From Shewanella schlegeliana (GTDB lineage: Bacteria; Pseudomonadota; Gammaproteobacteria; Enterobacterales; Shewanellaceae): 64,000 bases of DNA. The DNA is taken from assembly GCF_016765635.1 (NCBI RefSeq), contig NZ_JAESVD010000003.1, positions 1-64,000 on the forward strand, written 5' to 3'. The notes beneath the pieces were generated by a model. The model was not told the DNA's origin, made no database searches, and saw nothing but the letters and a program-made list of their open reading frames with translations. Positions 33,986 to 44,879 of this stretch are shown here, in pieces. The position numbers were made by a program, and so were the translations under genes. Position 1 is the stretch's first letter. Every line of letters begins with the position of its first letter.

Positions 33986-36900
33986 ATGGCAACCTGTACC
34001 CCAACACATGCCTTGAGCGCAGTAGCACATACTCAAGACACGGCCGATAAGGTTTTAGCACAGCTTACCCAAAAACTTCATGATGGGATCCTTATCCTCG
34101 ATGGCGCAATGGGCACCATGATCCAAGATCGCAAATTTGAGGAAGTCGACTTTCGTGGCGAGCAGTTCAAAGACTGGCATTGTGATGTAAAGGGTAACAA
34201 CGACATGTTGGTGCTCACCCAGCCAGAGGCCATCAAACAGATCCATAAAGAGTACCTATTCGCGGGCTCAGACATTATCGAGACCAACACCTTCAATGCC
34301 ACGCGTATCGCCATGGCCGACTACGACATGCAAGCGCACTCGGCCGAAATCAACCTCGTTGGCGCACGCCTCGCCCGTGAAGCGGCCAATGAAGTCGAAG
34401 CTGAAACGGGCCGCAAATGCTATGTGGCGGGGGTACTAGGGCCAACAAACCGTACTTGCTCTATCAGCCCAGATGTGAACGACCCGGGTTACCGTAACGT
34501 GAGCTTCGATGAACTGGTTGAAGCCTATATCGAGTCAATCAACGGTCTGATTGCTGGCGGCAGCGACATCATCATGGTAGAAACCATTTTCGACACCCTT
34601 AACGCCAAAGCCGCGTTATTTGCTATCGAAACTGTGTATGACACTCAAGGCTTCCGTCTGCCCATTATGATCTCAGGCACCATCACCGATGCCTCTGGCC
34701 GCACGCTTACCGGACAAACTACCGAAGCTTTCTATAACTCGCTGCGCCATGTTAAGCCACTATCGATTGGCCTTAACTGCGCCCTCGGCCCAAAAGAACT
34801 TCGTCCATATGTAGAAGAGCTATCTAAAATCTCTGAGTGCTTCGTGTCGGCTCACCCGAACGCCGGACTGCCGAACGAATTTGGCGGCTACGATGAGACT
34901 CCCGTGCAAATGGCTGAGGTCATCGAAGAGTGGGCAGAGGAAGGCCTGCTCAACATCATCGGCGGCTGCTGCGGTACCACGCCAGAGCATATTCGCGTTA
35001 TACGCGATGCCGTAGTTAAGCATCATGCCCGCAAACTCCCCGATATTCCTGTAGCCTGCCGTCTATCGGGGCTTGAGCCGCTAACCATAGATGAAAACTC
35101 GCTATTTTTAAATGTGGGTGAGCGCACCAACGTTACCGGCTCAGCTAAGTTTTTACGCCTTATCAAGACAGGGGAATATGAAGAAGCGCTATCAGTTGCT
35201 CGCGATCAAGTCGAGAATGGCGCACAGATCATCGATATCAATATGGATGAAGGTATGCTCGACGGTGTTGAGGTGATGCAAAAATTTCTCAACCTTATCG
35301 CCTCTGAGCCAGATATCTCACGAGTGCCAATCATGATCGACTCCTCCAAATGGGAGGTGATTGAAGCGGGTCTAAAGTGCATTCAGGGCAAAGGCATCGT
35401 TAACTCAATCTCACTCAAAGAGGGTGAAGAGAAGTTTATCGAACAGGCCAAACTGGTTAAGCGTTACGGCGCAGCAGCTATCATCATGGCCTTCGATGAG
35501 GTCGGCCAAGCCGATACCAAAGAGCGCAAAATCGAGATCTGTACCCGTGCCTATAATGTGCTCGTCGATAAGGTCGGCTTTCCACCAGAAGATATCATCT
35601 TCGACCCCAACATCTTCGCCATCGCTACGGGTATCGATGAGCACGACAACTACGCAGTCGACTTTATCGAAGCCACTCGCGAAATAAAGCGCACCCTACC
35701 TTATGCGATGATCTCGGGCGGAGTGTCGAACGTCTCTTTCTCGTTTCGTGGCAACAACCCTGTTCGCGAAGCGATTCACGCCGTGTTCCTCTATCACGCG
35801 ATTCAAGCGGGTATGGACATGGGTATTGTCAATGCTGGCCAGCTGGCGATTTATGATGATATCGATCCAGAGCTAAAACAGAAAGTCGAAGCGATTGTAC
35901 AAAACCAGCCTTGCCCGAGCGCAGACTCGAGTAATACCGAGTTATTGCTAGAAGTCGCCGAGAAGTTTCGTGGCGACGGCAGTCAAGCCGTTAAGAAAGA
36001 GGATTTAGAGTGGCGCAGTAAACCTGTAAATGAGCGCTTAGCCCATGCACTGGTAAAAGGTATCACCGACTTTATCGATGCAGACACCGAAGAAGCCAGA
36101 GCGGCGGCGTCTCGACCACTAGATGTGATCGAAGGCCCCTTGATGGACGGCATGAACATCGTTGGGGATCTATTTGGTTCAGGTAAGATGTTCCTGCCAC
36201 AAGTGGTAAAATCAGCGCGAGTGATGAAGAAAGCCGTGGCTTACTTAAACCCTTATATCGAGGCCGAAAAAGTCGAGGGGCAGTCAAACGGCAAAATTTT
36301 AATGGTCACGGTGAAAGGCGATGTGCACGACATAGGTAAAAATATCGTCGGCGTGGTGCTAGCCTGTAATGGCTATGAGGTCATCGACTTAGGCGTCATG
36401 GTGCCGGTCGAGAAAATAATCGAGGTGGCTAAAGCTGAAAATGTCGACATTATCGGTATGTCAGGACTTATCACCCCAAGCCTCGATGAGATGGTGCATA
36501 ACGTTAAGAGCTTCCATAAGGCAGGCTTAACCATTCCATCGATTATTGGCGGTGCCACCTGCTCTAAAATTCATACTGCGGTAAAAATTGCACCTCACTC
36601 GCCAGAGGGGGCCATCTATATTGCTGACGCCTCCCGCGCCGTGCCTATGGTGTCAAAACTCATCAACAATGAAACGCGCCAAGCCACTATCGACGAGGCC
36701 TACGCCGAATATCAGATGATGCGTGATAAACGTAATTCTCAGGCTAAACGTAAAGAGATCACCTCTATAGAAGCGGCTCGTGAAAACCGCTGCCAACACG
36801 ACTGGGCTAACTACAACCCATTTGTGCCTAACCAGCTTGGTCGACAGGTATTTGATGACTACCCATTAGAAGATCTGCTGGAACGTATCGACTGGACCCC

Positions 36901-37741
36901 CTTCTTTCGCAGCTGGGAGTTACATGGACACTTCCCACGTATTTTAGAAGATGAAGTGGTAGGTGTTGAGGCGCGTAAGCTATACAGCGACGCCAAGGAG
37001 ATGCTCAATAAAATCATCAGTGAAAAGTGGCTAACCGCCAAAGCCGTGATTGGTTTATTCCCTGCTAATACCGTCAATTATGACGATATTGAGCTTTACA
37101 CAGACCAGACTCGTAGCGAAGTTGCACTCACAACTCACCACCTGCGGATGCAGATTGAACGTGTGGGCAATGACAACTTCTCTCTAGCCGATTTTGTGGC
37201 GCCAAAAGAGAGTGGCGTTGCCGATTACATGGGTGGCTTTGCTGTCACCGCAGGTCACGGTATTGACGAGCATGTGGCCCGATTTGAAGCAGCCCACGAC
37301 GATTACAGCGCGATTATGCTCAAATGTTTGGCTGACCGTTTAGCCGAAGCCTTTGCCGAACGGATGCATGAACGGGTGCGTAAAGAGTTCTGGGGTTATG
37401 CTGCCGATGAAAGCCTAGATAACGAAGCGCTTATCAAAGAAAAATACAAGGGGATTCGCCCGGCACCGGGTTACCCGGCTTGCCCTGATCACACTGAGAA
37501 AGGCTTGCTTTGGGACTTGTTAAAGCCTGATGAAACTATCGGCCTTAAGATCACCGAGAGCTATGCCATGTTCCCAACCGCAGCGGTATCGGGATGGTAC
37601 TTTGCCCACCCACAATCGCGCTACTTTGGCGTGACCAACATCGGTCGCGATCAACTAGTAGATTATGCGGCGCGTAAAGGCATGAGCATAGAAGAGACCG
37701 AGCGCTGGCTAGCCCCTGTACTAGACTATGATCCTGAATAA
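33986..37741 (+). CDS. metH: cobalamin-dependent methionine synthase
   Basis: A 1251-residue four-module enzyme, slightly longer than the 1227 of E. coli. The homocysteine domain has the zinc cysteines in [10 protein letters not shown] near residues 325-335. The methyltetrahydrofolate domain begins around 365 ([14 protein letters not shown]). The B12 domain has GDVHDIGKN near 778-786 with the cobalt-ligating His, and the reactivation domain ends with [18 protein letters not shown] precedes the start. Three met boxes lie upstream. The neighbouring B12 import and assembly genes supply its cofactor. Confidence 0.97.
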   Translation: MATCTPTHALSAVAHTQDTADKVLAQLTQKLHDGILILDGAMGTMIQDRKFEEVDFRGEQFKDWHCDVKGNNDMLVLTQPEAIKQIHKEYLFAGSDIIETNTFNATRIAMADYDMQAHSAEINLVGARLAREAANEVEAETGRKCYVAGVLGPTNRTCSISPDVNDPGYRNVSFDELVEAYIESINGLIAGGSDIIMVETIFDTLNAKAALFAIETVYDTQGFRLPIMISGTITDASGRTLTGQTTEAFYNSLRHVKPLSIGLNCALGPKELRPYVEELSKISECFVSAHPNAGLPNEFGGYDETPVQMAEVIEEWAEEGLLNIIGGCCGTTPEHIRVIRDAVVKHHARKLPDIPVACRLSGLEPLTIDENSLFLNVGERTNVTGSAKFLRLIKTGEYEEALSVARDQVENGAQIIDINMDEGMLDGVEVMQKFLNLIASEPDISRVPIMIDSSKWEVIEAGLKCIQGKGIVNSISLKEGEEKFIEQAKLVKRYGAAAIIMAFDEVGQADTKERKIEICTRAYNVLVDKVGFPPEDIIFDPNIFAIATGIDEHDNYAVDFIEATREIKRTLPYAMISGGVSNVSFSFRGNNPVREAIHAVFLYHAIQAGMDMGIVNAGQLAIYDDIDPELKQKVEAIVQNQPCPSADSSNTELLLEVAEKFRGDGSQAVKKEDLEWRSKPVNERLAHALVKGITDFIDADTEEARAAASRPLDVIEGPLMDGMNIVGDLFGSGKMFLPQVVKSARVMKKAVAYLNPYIEAEKVEGQSNGKILMVTVKGDVHDIGKNIVGVVLACNGYEVIDLGVMVPVEKIIEVAKAENVDIIGMSGLITPSLDEMVHNVKSFHKAGLTIPSIIGGATCSKIHTAVKIAPHSPEGAIYIADASRAVPMVSKLINNETRQATIDEAYAEYQMMRDKRNSQAKRKEITSIEAARENRCQHDWANYNPFVPNQLGRQVFDDYPLEDLLERIDWTPFFRSWELHGHFPRILEDEVVGVEARKLYSDAKEMLNKIISEKWLTAKAVIGLFPANTVNYDDIELYTDQTRSEVALTTHHLRMQIERVGNDNFSLADFVAPKESGVADYMGGFAVTAGHGIDEHVARFEAAHDDYSAIMLKCLADRLAEAFAERMHERVRKEFWGYAADESLDNEALIKEKYKGIRPAPGYPACPDHTEKGLLWDLLKPDETIGLKITESYAMFPTAAVSGWYFAHPQSRYFGVTNIGRDQLVDYAARKGMSIEETERWLAPVLDYDPE

Positions 37742-37763
37742 AGAGTGATCCTGAATAAAGAGT
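37730..37763 (+). repeat. 17-bp tandem duplication across the metH stop
   Basis: GATCCTGAATAAAGAGT occurs at 37730-37746 and again at 37747-37763, with a third, degenerate half-copy after it. The first copy includes the metH stop codon, so the protein is not altered. Confidence 0.9.
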
Positions 37764-37811
37764 GTTCCAGAATAAAGCCTTGCCGCAAATCTGAAGCTCT
37801 AGAACAAAGAA

Positions 37812-38555
37812 TCAGACAGAAATATTACTCATACAAGGCTTAACATTCGTCGAGGCTTTATCATTATTCAATGATAAAGCCTCATACTGATTAATCGTCA
37901 TCGCAACTTGACTCAACAAGCCTTCCGCTCCTTTAGCAGCCTCACTCTCATAAACCAAAGGCACCATAGTTAAATGATGGGATTTAGCCTGCGTATCGAT
38001 AAACTGTAGCTGAGCCCAAAATAGATTTGAGATAAGATGAAAAAGGCAACTACCAACCCCGAGATGACGCCACTTTGGTACCACATAGGCGTACAGCAAA
38101 TAACAACAGCCACCAATTTGCCGCTCATGACAGGTATTATCATCTGAATACCAAGAGTCGACTAATCCAACATTAAAGGTCACAAAAGCCACAGGCGTTC
38201 GCTTTTCCTCTTCTGCGAAAGCAACTAAGCGATAGTGTCTTTGATGCCGGCTTTCCGATAGGTGACTCACTGGGGTCAGAGTATTGAAAATTTGCTGAAT
38301 GGCAGCATTATCATCGGCACTCTTGCTACAGAAGAATTGCTGTAAATCAGTGGTGTTCTCATGACGAGAATCATCATAAATGCTAACGCAAGGTATAACG
38401 GATGACTCATCTAACTCAATAGAAGAAGGTGCCCGTAGGCGCAGATCTTTTTCAGCTAATGTTTGGATAAAGCCACCTTGTAATTGAAAGTGACTAAAAT
38501 CATCAAGCAGGTGAAGTAAAGGGAAGATCTCCGCCTTACTTTTATGAAGGGCCAT
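37812..38555 (-). CDS. GNAT-like acetyltransferase of unknown substrate
   Basis: A 247-residue soluble protein. The C-terminal half contains YAYVVPKWRHLGVGSCLFHL, which fits motif A of GNAT enzymes (V-x-x-x-x-R-x-x-G-V-G-x-x-L). An upstream strand (FVTFNVGLVDSWYS) and the final helix agree with the fold. The first 100 residues have no recognised domain. It is transcribed against metH, alone, with a short gap on both sides. The acetyl-CoA-binding signature is reasonably clear; the substrate cannot be guessed. Confidence 0.6.
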   Translation of the reverse strand: MALHKSKAEIFPLLHLLDDFSHFQLQGGFIQTLAEKDLRLRAPSSIELDESSVIPCVSIYDDSRHENTTDLQQFFCSKSADDNAAIQQIFNTLTPVSHLSESRHQRHYRLVAFAEEEKRTPVAFVTFNVGLVDSWYSDDNTCHERQIGGCCYLLYAYVVPKWRHLGVGSCLFHLISNLFWAQLQFIDTQAKSHHLTMVPLVYESEAAKGAEGLLSQVAMTINQYEALSLNNDKASTNVKPCMSNISV

Positions 38556-38906
38556 ATTCCGCTCCGCTCAATCAACTCATTATCTGCATAAGTAATAAAA
38601 AGTTTCAGAACAAAATACAGACAACATTGTGCATTAACTATAGGTGCTCACTTTCAACCTGTAAAATGCATGAACACTAGGCTTTATATGGCTTGTGGCT
38701 TAATTCAAACCCAAGCTATTGTATATAAAGACAAGCCTCCCTCTCGCGACTTAATCCCATTAAAAATCAGATTTTCTTCGCACTTGTCGCTCACTTAGTG
38801 ATCTCTGTCATTGTTTTTCGGCCGAAAAGGTTTACTATGGCGGCTTCTCAGGAGGAATGTTCTTTCCTCCGCACTGCTTACCACAATTTATTTCAGGATA
38901 TACACA
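38556..38906. other. leader region of the HPGHG gene
   Basis: About 350 bases between divergent genes. A hairpin GGAGGAA/TTCCTCC at 38851-38870 lies 37 bases before the next start. It could hide an AGGAGG site or act as a metal- or attenuation-linked structure; nothing more can be said. Frames that open here at 38798 and 38811 lack ribosome-binding sites and are not counted. Confidence 0.4.
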
Positions 38907-39077
38907 ATGAAGAGTCTTCTTCCTACATTGATCATGCTATTGATCCCGTCTGTTTCATGGGCACACCCAGGTCATGGTGCTGTTGGCTTATTCCACCACC
39001 TATCTGATGTTGCACCACTTATCTTACTTGCCGCTATTGTTGCCGGCTATGCGATTTGGGTTCGTTCAAAGCGCTAA
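38907..39077 (+). CDS. 56-residue exported HPGHG protein next to urease
   Basis: From the ATG at 38907 (CAGGATA upstream) the protein has a signal peptide (MKSLLPTLIMLLIPSVSWA), then HPGHGAVGLFHH and one transmembrane helix ending in RSKR. Cleavage after SWA would expose an N-terminal His-Pro-Gly-His, a likely nickel or copper site. HupE/UreJ nickel permeases begin with the same AHPGHG stretch, so this could be a reduced relative serving urease metal supply. It lies 230 bases before ureD in the same direction. The earlier frame start at 38811 would place the signal peptide internally and is rejected. Confidence 0.65.
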   Translation: MKSLLPTLIMLLIPSVSWAHPGHGAVGLFHHLSDVAPLILLAAIVAGYAIWVRSKR

Positions 39078-39234
39078 CTATTCACTACTTTTTATTCATT
39101 AGATTTTAAAGCGCACGCAGCCGTTCTAGCACAGGATCATTTGGCACTCTTGTCGCCGCTGTCAGCCTAAATTCTCAACAACTTTAGATTGTTTGGGCCA
39201 GCTAGTTGCGCGCGTTTTTCAAAATCTATATCAG

Positions 39235-39265
39235 GATCACATGCTCATGTTTTGTAAGTGTGATC
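39235..39265. promoter_or_regulatory. inverted repeat before ureD
   Basis: GATCACA and TGTGATC face each other across 17 bases, 46 bases before the ureD start. The arms are everted relative to a CRP site. Geometry is comparable to NikR-type operators but the half-sites differ. It may be an operator or an RNA stem. Confidence 0.3.
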
Positions 39266-39310
39266 TGTTGGCTTGCGATTTTGCCTTCATGATTTGGATA
39301 AATTTGAATA

Positions 39311-40228
39311 ATGAATATTCCACAAAGCGTGTGCTTTAAACGCCCAGAGTCTGATGCTGGCTGGCGTGCGGAACTGCGCCTTAAATATGGCATTAAGCGA
39401 GAAAAAACTCGGCTTTTAGAGCGCCATCAAATAGGGCCGTTAACGGTTCAAAAGACATTTTTCCCCGAAGGTGCGGCTTGTCATACCTATCTTTTACACC
39501 CACCAGGTGGCGTGGTTGGCGGCGATCAACTCAGCTTCACTGTTGATGTCGAAGAACAGGCCCATGCGTTATTAACCACTCCGGGGGCGACTAAGTTTTA
39601 TCGCAGTAATGCAGAGCAGGCCTGGCAAAGCCAACAATTGAGCGTGGCAGCATCTGGCTTACTCGAGTGGCTTCCCATGGAGAATATTTTCTTCCCTGGT
39701 GCTAACTGTAAGTTACTCACTCAGGTGAATTTAACCGCCAATGCCCGTTTTATTGGCTGGGAAATGCAATGCTTCGGTCGTCCACAACTTGGAGAAGAGT
39801 TCAATTACGGACAAGTCTTAGGCCAGACCTTTATTTGTCGTGATAACAAGGTGTTATTGACTGAAAGTCTACGGGTTCAAGATCAGTTTCAATTCAAGCA
39901 AGCAGCTGCAATGCGCAACTTCGCTATGACTGGAAGCCTGTATATCACCCCTGTTGATCGCGAGCTTATCGACAAAGTGAATCAAGTGATTGATAAGCAG
40001 CAAGCGCGCTTCGCAACTGAGATTGTGCTGGGGTCAAGTGAGCTAGGCAGCTCCTCAATGAGTAGTGCAATGACCCTCAACAGTCCGGCTGAAAATAGTT
40101 TATTGGTGGTACGTGCCTTGGGGCATCAAACCGAACCTATGATGGCCAGTTTTGTACAGATCTGGCGCTGCGTTCGCCAACATTGGTTTGGTCAGCTCCC
40201 CGATGTACCGAGGATTTGGTCAACTTAA
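39311..40228 (+). CDS. ureD: urease accessory protein UreD
   Basis: A 305-residue UreD/UreH scaffold that joins UreF and UreG on the urease apoprotein during nickel insertion. Family features: [12 protein letters not shown] near residues 55-66, [10 protein letters not shown] near 92-101 and [11 protein letters not shown] near 120. It opens the ureDABCEFG cluster in the order usual for gammaproteobacteria, 72 bases before ureA. An insert with low-complexity Ser/Leu ([13 protein letters not shown]) lies near the C terminus. Confidence 0.95.
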   Translation: MNIPQSVCFKRPESDAGWRAELRLKYGIKREKTRLLERHQIGPLTVQKTFFPEGAACHTYLLHPPGGVVGGDQLSFTVDVEEQAHALLTTPGATKFYRSNAEQAWQSQQLSVAASGLLEWLPMENIFFPGANCKLLTQVNLTANARFIGWEMQCFGRPQLGEEFNYGQVLGQTFICRDNKVLLTESLRVQDQFQFKQAAAMRNFAMTGSLYITPVDRELIDKVNQVIDKQQARFATEIVLGSSELGSSSMSSAMTLNSPAENSLLVVRALGHQTEPMMASFVQIWRCVRQHWFGQLPDVPRIWST

Positions 40229-40300
40229 GCTCTGCCATTCACGCTTAATAGAACTCAAAGTTTCACCTACAACCCCATTGATTTTAAAGAGAGTTATGCC

Positions 40301-40603
40301 ATGGAACTAACCCCAAGAGAAAAAGATAAGTTAATGCTATTTACCGCTGGCCTACTCGCCGAGCGTCGGCTGGCACGAGGCTTAAAGCTCAACTACCCGG
40401 AAGCTGTCGCATTAATCAGTAGTGCCATTTTAGAGGGCGCTAGAGATGGCCGCACAGTAGCTGAACTGATGAATTATGGCCGCACAATTTTAACCTCAGA
40501 GCAGGTTATGGAAGGTGTACCTGAGATGGTGCATAACGTGCAGGTGGAGTGCACTTTTCCAGATGGCACCAAGTTGGTCTCCATCCACGAACCCATAGTT
40601 TAA
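40301..40603 (+). CDS. ureA: urease gamma subunit
   Basis: A 100-residue protein of normal length, starting [14 protein letters not shown] and ending with the family's C-terminal EGTxLVxxHxPI-like [15 protein letters not shown]. Part of the (alpha-beta-gamma)3 urease, separate from beta as in enterobacteria. It is 48 bases before ureB. Confidence 0.97.
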   Translation: MELTPREKDKLMLFTAGLLAERRLARGLKLNYPEAVALISSAILEGARDGRTVAELMNYGRTILTSEQVMEGVPEMVHNVQVECTFPDGTKLVSIHEPIV

Positions 40604-40651
40604 AAAGATGTTGTTAACGGTTAATCGAATACGTTGTTTAAGGACCACACC

Positions 40652-40969
40652 ATGATCCCGGGTGAAATTATAATAAATAAGAATCTTGGTGAGATTGCGC
40701 TCAATCAAGGCTATCAAAAGCGAACACTATCGGTCGCCAATATTGGCGACCGCCCTATTCAAGTTGGTTCTCATTATCACTTTTACGAAGTGAATCAGTT
40801 TTTAAGTTTCGACCGAGCCCAGAGCTTAGGTTTTCGCCTCGACATTCCCGCAGGGATGGCTGTTCGATTCGAGCCGGGGCAAAGCCGAACAGTTGACTTA
40901 GTCGCTTTTTCCGGCAAGCGCATTATTCAAGGCTTTGATGGCCAGATCATGGGGAAAATTAAGGAGTAA
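40652..40969 (+). CDS. ureB: urease beta subunit
   Basis: A 105-residue subunit starting [11 protein letters not shown] at 40652, with AAGGA upstream. An ATG six codons earlier (40634) would give an atypical N terminus. Family residues include [11 protein letters not shown] and [13 protein letters not shown]. It ends two bases before ureC. Confidence 0.96.
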   Translation: MIPGEIIINKNLGEIALNQGYQKRTLSVANIGDRPIQVGSHYHFYEVNQFLSFDRAQSLGFRLDIPAGMAVRFEPGQSRTVDLVAFSGKRIIQGFDGQIMGKIKE

Positions 40970-40971
40970 GT

Positions 40972-42675
40972 ATGGCTACAATCTCAAGACAGGCTTATGC
41001 CGATATGTTTGGCCCGACGGCTGGCGACCGTGTGCGTTTAGCTGACACAGCATTGATTTTAGAGGTTGAAAAAGATCTCACCACCTATGGTGAAGAAGTT
41101 AAGTTTGGCGGCGGCAAGGTGATCCGCGATGGTATGGGGCAAAGTCAGGTATTGAGTCAAGATTGTGTTGATGCCGTGATTACCAATGCACTCATTCTCG
41201 ATCATTGGGGCATAGTCAAAGCCGATATCGGCATCAAGCATGGCCGTATTGTCGGTATAGGCAAAGCTGGCAACCCCGATGTACAACCTAATGTCGACAT
41301 CGTTATTGGCGCAGGTACCGAAGCTATCGCAGGTGAAGGAAAAATCATTACCGCTGGCGCGATTGACACTCACATTCACTTTATCTGCCCGCAGCAGGCT
41401 GAAGAAGGTCTGTGTGCTGGCACAACCACCTTTATTGGTGGTGGTACAGGCCCTGTTGCGGGCTCAACGGCCACTACAGTAACCCCAGGCACTTGGAACA
41501 TGCACCGCATGTTAGAAGCGGCAGATGAGTTACCCATCAACGTGGGGTTATTCGGTAAAGGCACAGTGAGTAACCCTGATGCCATTCGCGAACAAATCAG
41601 CAACGGGGCTATGGGGCTGAAAATTCATGAAGATTGGGGCGCAACTCCAGCCGCCATCGATACCTGTTTAAGTGTTGCTGATGAGATGGACGTGCAAGTG
41701 GCTATCCACTCCGATACCTTAAATGAAGGCGGCTTTTACGAAGCAACCGCTAACGCCATTGGCGATCGCGTCATTCACGTATTCCATACTGAAGGTGCTG
41801 GCGGCGGTCATGCTCCCGATGTCATCAAGTCGGTGGGGGAGCCTAATATCATCCCGGCCTCGACCAATCCGACCATGCCTTACACAGTCAATACCGTGGA
41901 TGAGCATTTAGACATGTTGATGGTATGCCATCATTTAGATCCCGCTATCGCTGAAGACGTTGCCTTTGCTGAGTCCCGCATTCGTCGTGAAACCATTGCC
42001 GCTGAAGATATTTTGCATGACTTAGGCGCAATTTCGGTGATGAGCTCGGATTCTCAAGCAATGGGACGCGTGGCCGAGGTCGCCATGCGTACCTGGCAAT
42101 GTGCCCATAAAATGAAGTTACAACGTGGACCACTCGAGGGTGACAGTGAGGATGCAGATAATACTCGCCTAAAACGCTATGTCGCCAAGTACACCATAAA
42201 TCCCGCTATCGCCCATGGCATAAGCCATGAAGTGGGCTCCATTGAAGTGGGCAAACTGGCGGATATCGTGCTGTGGGATCCCGCATTTTTTGGCGTCAAA
42301 CCCGCGTTAGTGCTCAAAGGCGGCCTAACTGTTTATGCGCCGATGGGCGATATTAATGGTGCCATTCCTACACCACAACCCGTGCACTATCGGCCTATGT
42401 ATGCCGCAACAGGCAAGGCCCGTGCTGCTACATCCATGACCTTCTTGCCAAAAGCGGCAATTGAGGCCGCCATACCAGAAAAGCTCAAGTTAACTCACCT
42501 TATCGGTGAGGTTAGAGGCTGCCGCAATATCAGTAAACAGGACATGATCCACAACAGCTATGTACCGCATATCGAGCTCGACTCACAAACTTATGTGGTA
42601 AAAGCCGATGGCATGCCTTTGGTGTGTGAGCCCCTTGCGGAGCTGCCAATGGCACAACGCTACTTCTTATTTTAA
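40972..42675 (+). CDS. ureC: urease alpha (catalytic) subunit
   Basis: A 567-residue metallohydrolase that splits urea to ammonia and carbamate with two nickel ions. The His pair in [10 protein letters not shown], the carbamylated Lys in GLKIHEDWG, further ligands in AIHSDTLNE and [14 protein letters not shown], and the flap-region His in CHHLD are all present, so the enzyme should be active. Confidence 0.98.
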   Translation: MATISRQAYADMFGPTAGDRVRLADTALILEVEKDLTTYGEEVKFGGGKVIRDGMGQSQVLSQDCVDAVITNALILDHWGIVKADIGIKHGRIVGIGKAGNPDVQPNVDIVIGAGTEAIAGEGKIITAGAIDTHIHFICPQQAEEGLCAGTTTFIGGGTGPVAGSTATTVTPGTWNMHRMLEAADELPINVGLFGKGTVSNPDAIREQISNGAMGLKIHEDWGATPAAIDTCLSVADEMDVQVAIHSDTLNEGGFYEATANAIGDRVIHVFHTEGAGGGHAPDVIKSVGEPNIIPASTNPTMPYTVNTVDEHLDMLMVCHHLDPAIAEDVAFAESRIRRETIAAEDILHDLGAISVMSSDSQAMGRVAEVAMRTWQCAHKMKLQRGPLEGDSEDADNTRLKRYVAKYTINPAIAHGISHEVGSIEVGKLADIVLWDPAFFGVKPALVLKGGLTVYAPMGDINGAIPTPQPVHYRPMYAATGKARAATSMTFLPKAAIEAAIPEKLKLTHLIGEVRGCRNISKQDMIHNSYVPHIELDSQTYVVKADGMPLVCEPLAELPMAQRYFLF

Positions 42676-42754
42676 TTGTTTGAGTTTGTTTTAACTTTCA
42701 AAGCCATGCCGAATGTTGCCCTATTGACTCAGTCGGCTTATTGAAGAGGTCAAA

Positions 42755-43273
42755 ATGATTAAGTTAACCCAGATATTACCCCAAGCATCCCACATTGATG
42801 CAAAAGTGTGTTTAACCATGGTTGAACGCACAAAAAGTCGATTACGTATCGTCCTTGAAGACGGTCAAGATGCCGGCTTGATGTTACCTCGAGGACACAT
42901 TTTGCACCATGGGTCATTACTGGCTAGCGACGATGGCTTTGTGGTTGAAGTCGTTGCAGCTAAAGAGCAAGTATCCACCGCTCGTAGCCATGATGCGACC
43001 CTTTTTGCCAAGGGCTGTTATCACCTAGGCAATCGACATGTGCCACTACAAGTTGAAGCCGGATGGTGCCGATATCAACACGATCATGTATTAGATGAAA
43101 TGCTGATGGGGTTGGGGCTTGAGGTGAAGGTTGAGAGTGCAGCATTCCAACCTGAACCCGGCGCTTATGGCGGCACTACAGGTGGGCATTCCCATGGAGA
43201 AGTTTACGACAGCAGCTTAGAAAAAATGGCTAACAGCCATCATCACGAGCACTCCCACAGCCACGAACATTAA
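42755..43273 (+). CDS. ureE: urease nickel metallochaperone UreE
   Basis: A 172-residue protein delivering nickel to the UreDFG complex. The peptide-binding N-terminal domain is followed by the metal domain with GNRHVPLQVE. The C-terminal tail holds about ten histidines (NSHHHEHSHSHEH), the nickel-storing tail of many UreE proteins. It is three bases from ureF. Confidence 0.96.
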   Translation: MIKLTQILPQASHIDAKVCLTMVERTKSRLRIVLEDGQDAGLMLPRGHILHHGSLLASDDGFVVEVVAAKEQVSTARSHDATLFAKGCYHLGNRHVPLQVEAGWCRYQHDHVLDEMLMGLGLEVKVESAAFQPEPGAYGGTTGGHSHGEVYDSSLEKMANSHHHEHSHSHEH

Positions 43274-43276
43274 GCC

Positions 43277-43960
43277 ATGTACAACATCCAAAACATGCTG
43301 CCAGAGTTGCGCTTGTACCAGTTGATAAGCCCCTCTCTCCCTGTTGGAGGCTTTACCTACTCTCAAGGTTTGGAGTGGGCAATTGAACAGGGCTGGGTAT
43401 CAACAGCCGAGGCGCTAGAAGAGTGGCTCAAGAGTCAGATGCTTGAAAGTTTAACCCATCTTGAGCTGCCTATTTTAGTGCGAATTCAAGGTTACCTAGC
43501 AGCCAGTGAATACGCGCAAGCTCAAGCTTGGTGTCACTATTTAACTGCTAGCCGTGAAACTAAAGAGCTACGACTAGAAGAGTATCAACGAGGCATCGCT
43601 TATGCCCAATTACTACCAAAGCTTGGGCTGAGATTAACCCCAGAGCTAACCACTATGGTGCAAACCTCTCAGTTAGCCGCCTTTGCTTTAGCCATCAATC
43701 AATGGCAAATCCCGCTAGAAAAAGCACTAGGGGGCTACTTATGGAGCTGGCTTGAAAATGCCGTCGTTGTGGGGATAAAACTGGTTCCACTTGGCCAGAG
43801 TGTCGGCCAACAGCTATTGATGTCACTGGCAAGCTGTATTCCAGCAGCGGTAGAGAAAGCACTCACCATACAAGATGATGAGATAGGCAGTTTTACACCG
43901 GCACAGGTGATGGCGAGTTGCCGTCATGAGCATCAATACACTCGGCTATTTCGTTCTTAG
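43277..43960 (+). CDS. ureF: urease accessory protein UreF
   Basis: A 227-residue all-helical partner of UreD and UreG. The family N terminus [19 protein letters not shown] lies near residues 16-34, and the C terminus ends with [13 protein letters not shown], matching the UreG-contacting tail. It directly follows ureE, with 107 bases before ureG. Confidence 0.95.
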   Translation: MYNIQNMLPELRLYQLISPSLPVGGFTYSQGLEWAIEQGWVSTAEALEEWLKSQMLESLTHLELPILVRIQGYLAASEYAQAQAWCHYLTASRETKELRLEEYQRGIAYAQLLPKLGLRLTPELTTMVQTSQLAAFALAINQWQIPLEKALGGYLWSWLENAVVVGIKLVPLGQSVGQQLLMSLASCIPAAVEKALTIQDDEIGSFTPAQVMASCRHEHQYTRLFRS

Positions 43961-44067
43961 CCGCAACGGTTTTAATCCACAACAATTGAACTGTGCTCGC
44001 AACCATTCGAGCAGATCTCACCTAAGGCTGTGGCTTAAACACGCCTTAATCCTACTTAGGAACAAAC

Positions 44068-44691
44068 ATGACTGAATTAGATTACAAACAACCACTGCGG
44101 ATCGGCGTAGGTGGCCCCGTGGGCTCAGGAAAGACAGCGCTATTAGAAGTGCTGTGTAAAGCACTGCGGGATAAATACCAAATTGCTGTCGTCACTAACG
44201 ATATTTACACCCAAGAAGATGCCAAGATTTTAACCCGCGCAGAAGCCTTAGATGCAGACCGGATTATCGGCGTCGAAACTGGCGGCTGTCCCCATACCGC
44301 CATTCGCGAAGATGCATCTATGAACTTAGCCGCTGTGGAGGAGTTAGCAAAGCGCCACAAAAACTTAGATGTGGTTTTTGTTGAAAGTGGTGGCGATAAC
44401 TTAAGCGCAACCTTTAGCCCTGAGCTGGCAGATATCACCATCTATGTCATCGATGTGGCCGAGGGTGAAAAAATTCCCCGCAAAGGTGGCCCAGGGATCA
44501 CCCGCTCTGATCTATTAGTGATTAATAAAATCGATCTTGCTCCCTATGTTGGCGCTTCTCTTGTGGTAATGGATCAAGACACCCAGCGCATGCGCCCTGA
44601 AAAACCTTATGTTTTTACCAATATGAAAACTGGCAAAGGCGTACCAGAGATCATCACATTTATCGAAACTGCGGGCATGCTCAATAGCTAA
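44068..44691 (+). CDS. ureG: urease accessory GTPase UreG
   Basis: A 207-residue SIMIBI-class GTPase that powers nickel transfer. P-loop [12 protein letters not shown], the metal-binding CPH in [12 protein letters not shown], the switch region [10 protein letters not shown] and the base-specificity NKID are all present. AGGAA lies before the start. It closes the ure cluster. Confidence 0.97.
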   Translation: MTELDYKQPLRIGVGGPVGSGKTALLEVLCKALRDKYQIAVVTNDIYTQEDAKILTRAEALDADRIIGVETGGCPHTAIREDASMNLAAVEELAKRHKNLDVVFVESGGDNLSATFSPELADITIYVIDVAEGEKIPRKGGPGITRSDLLVINKIDLAPYVGASLVVMDQDTQRMRPEKPYVFTNMKTGKGVPEIITFIETAGMLNS

Positions 44692-44879
44692 CGGCTGCCC
44701 CTCATACGGCATAGCAGCTCCCCTTCAAGTGACTGCTGCCTGCAATGACTCGTAAGCTGTCACGAATTAAGTAGCAAGTCATTAGCTGCTATCAACTCAA
44801 CGGTGATTTTCATCTCAATGCGATGCAAACACCACAACCTGAAATCTACGGATTAAAAACCTAGAGGTAAATAATCAAC

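Noticed and set aside
38798..39007. 69-codon frame before ureD
   Set aside because: It overlaps the better-supported HPGHG gene in another frame and lacks a ribosome-binding site.
39235..39265. CRP site before ureD
   Set aside because: The TCACA and TGTGA halves are in the reverse order of a CRP site and 17 bases apart instead of six.
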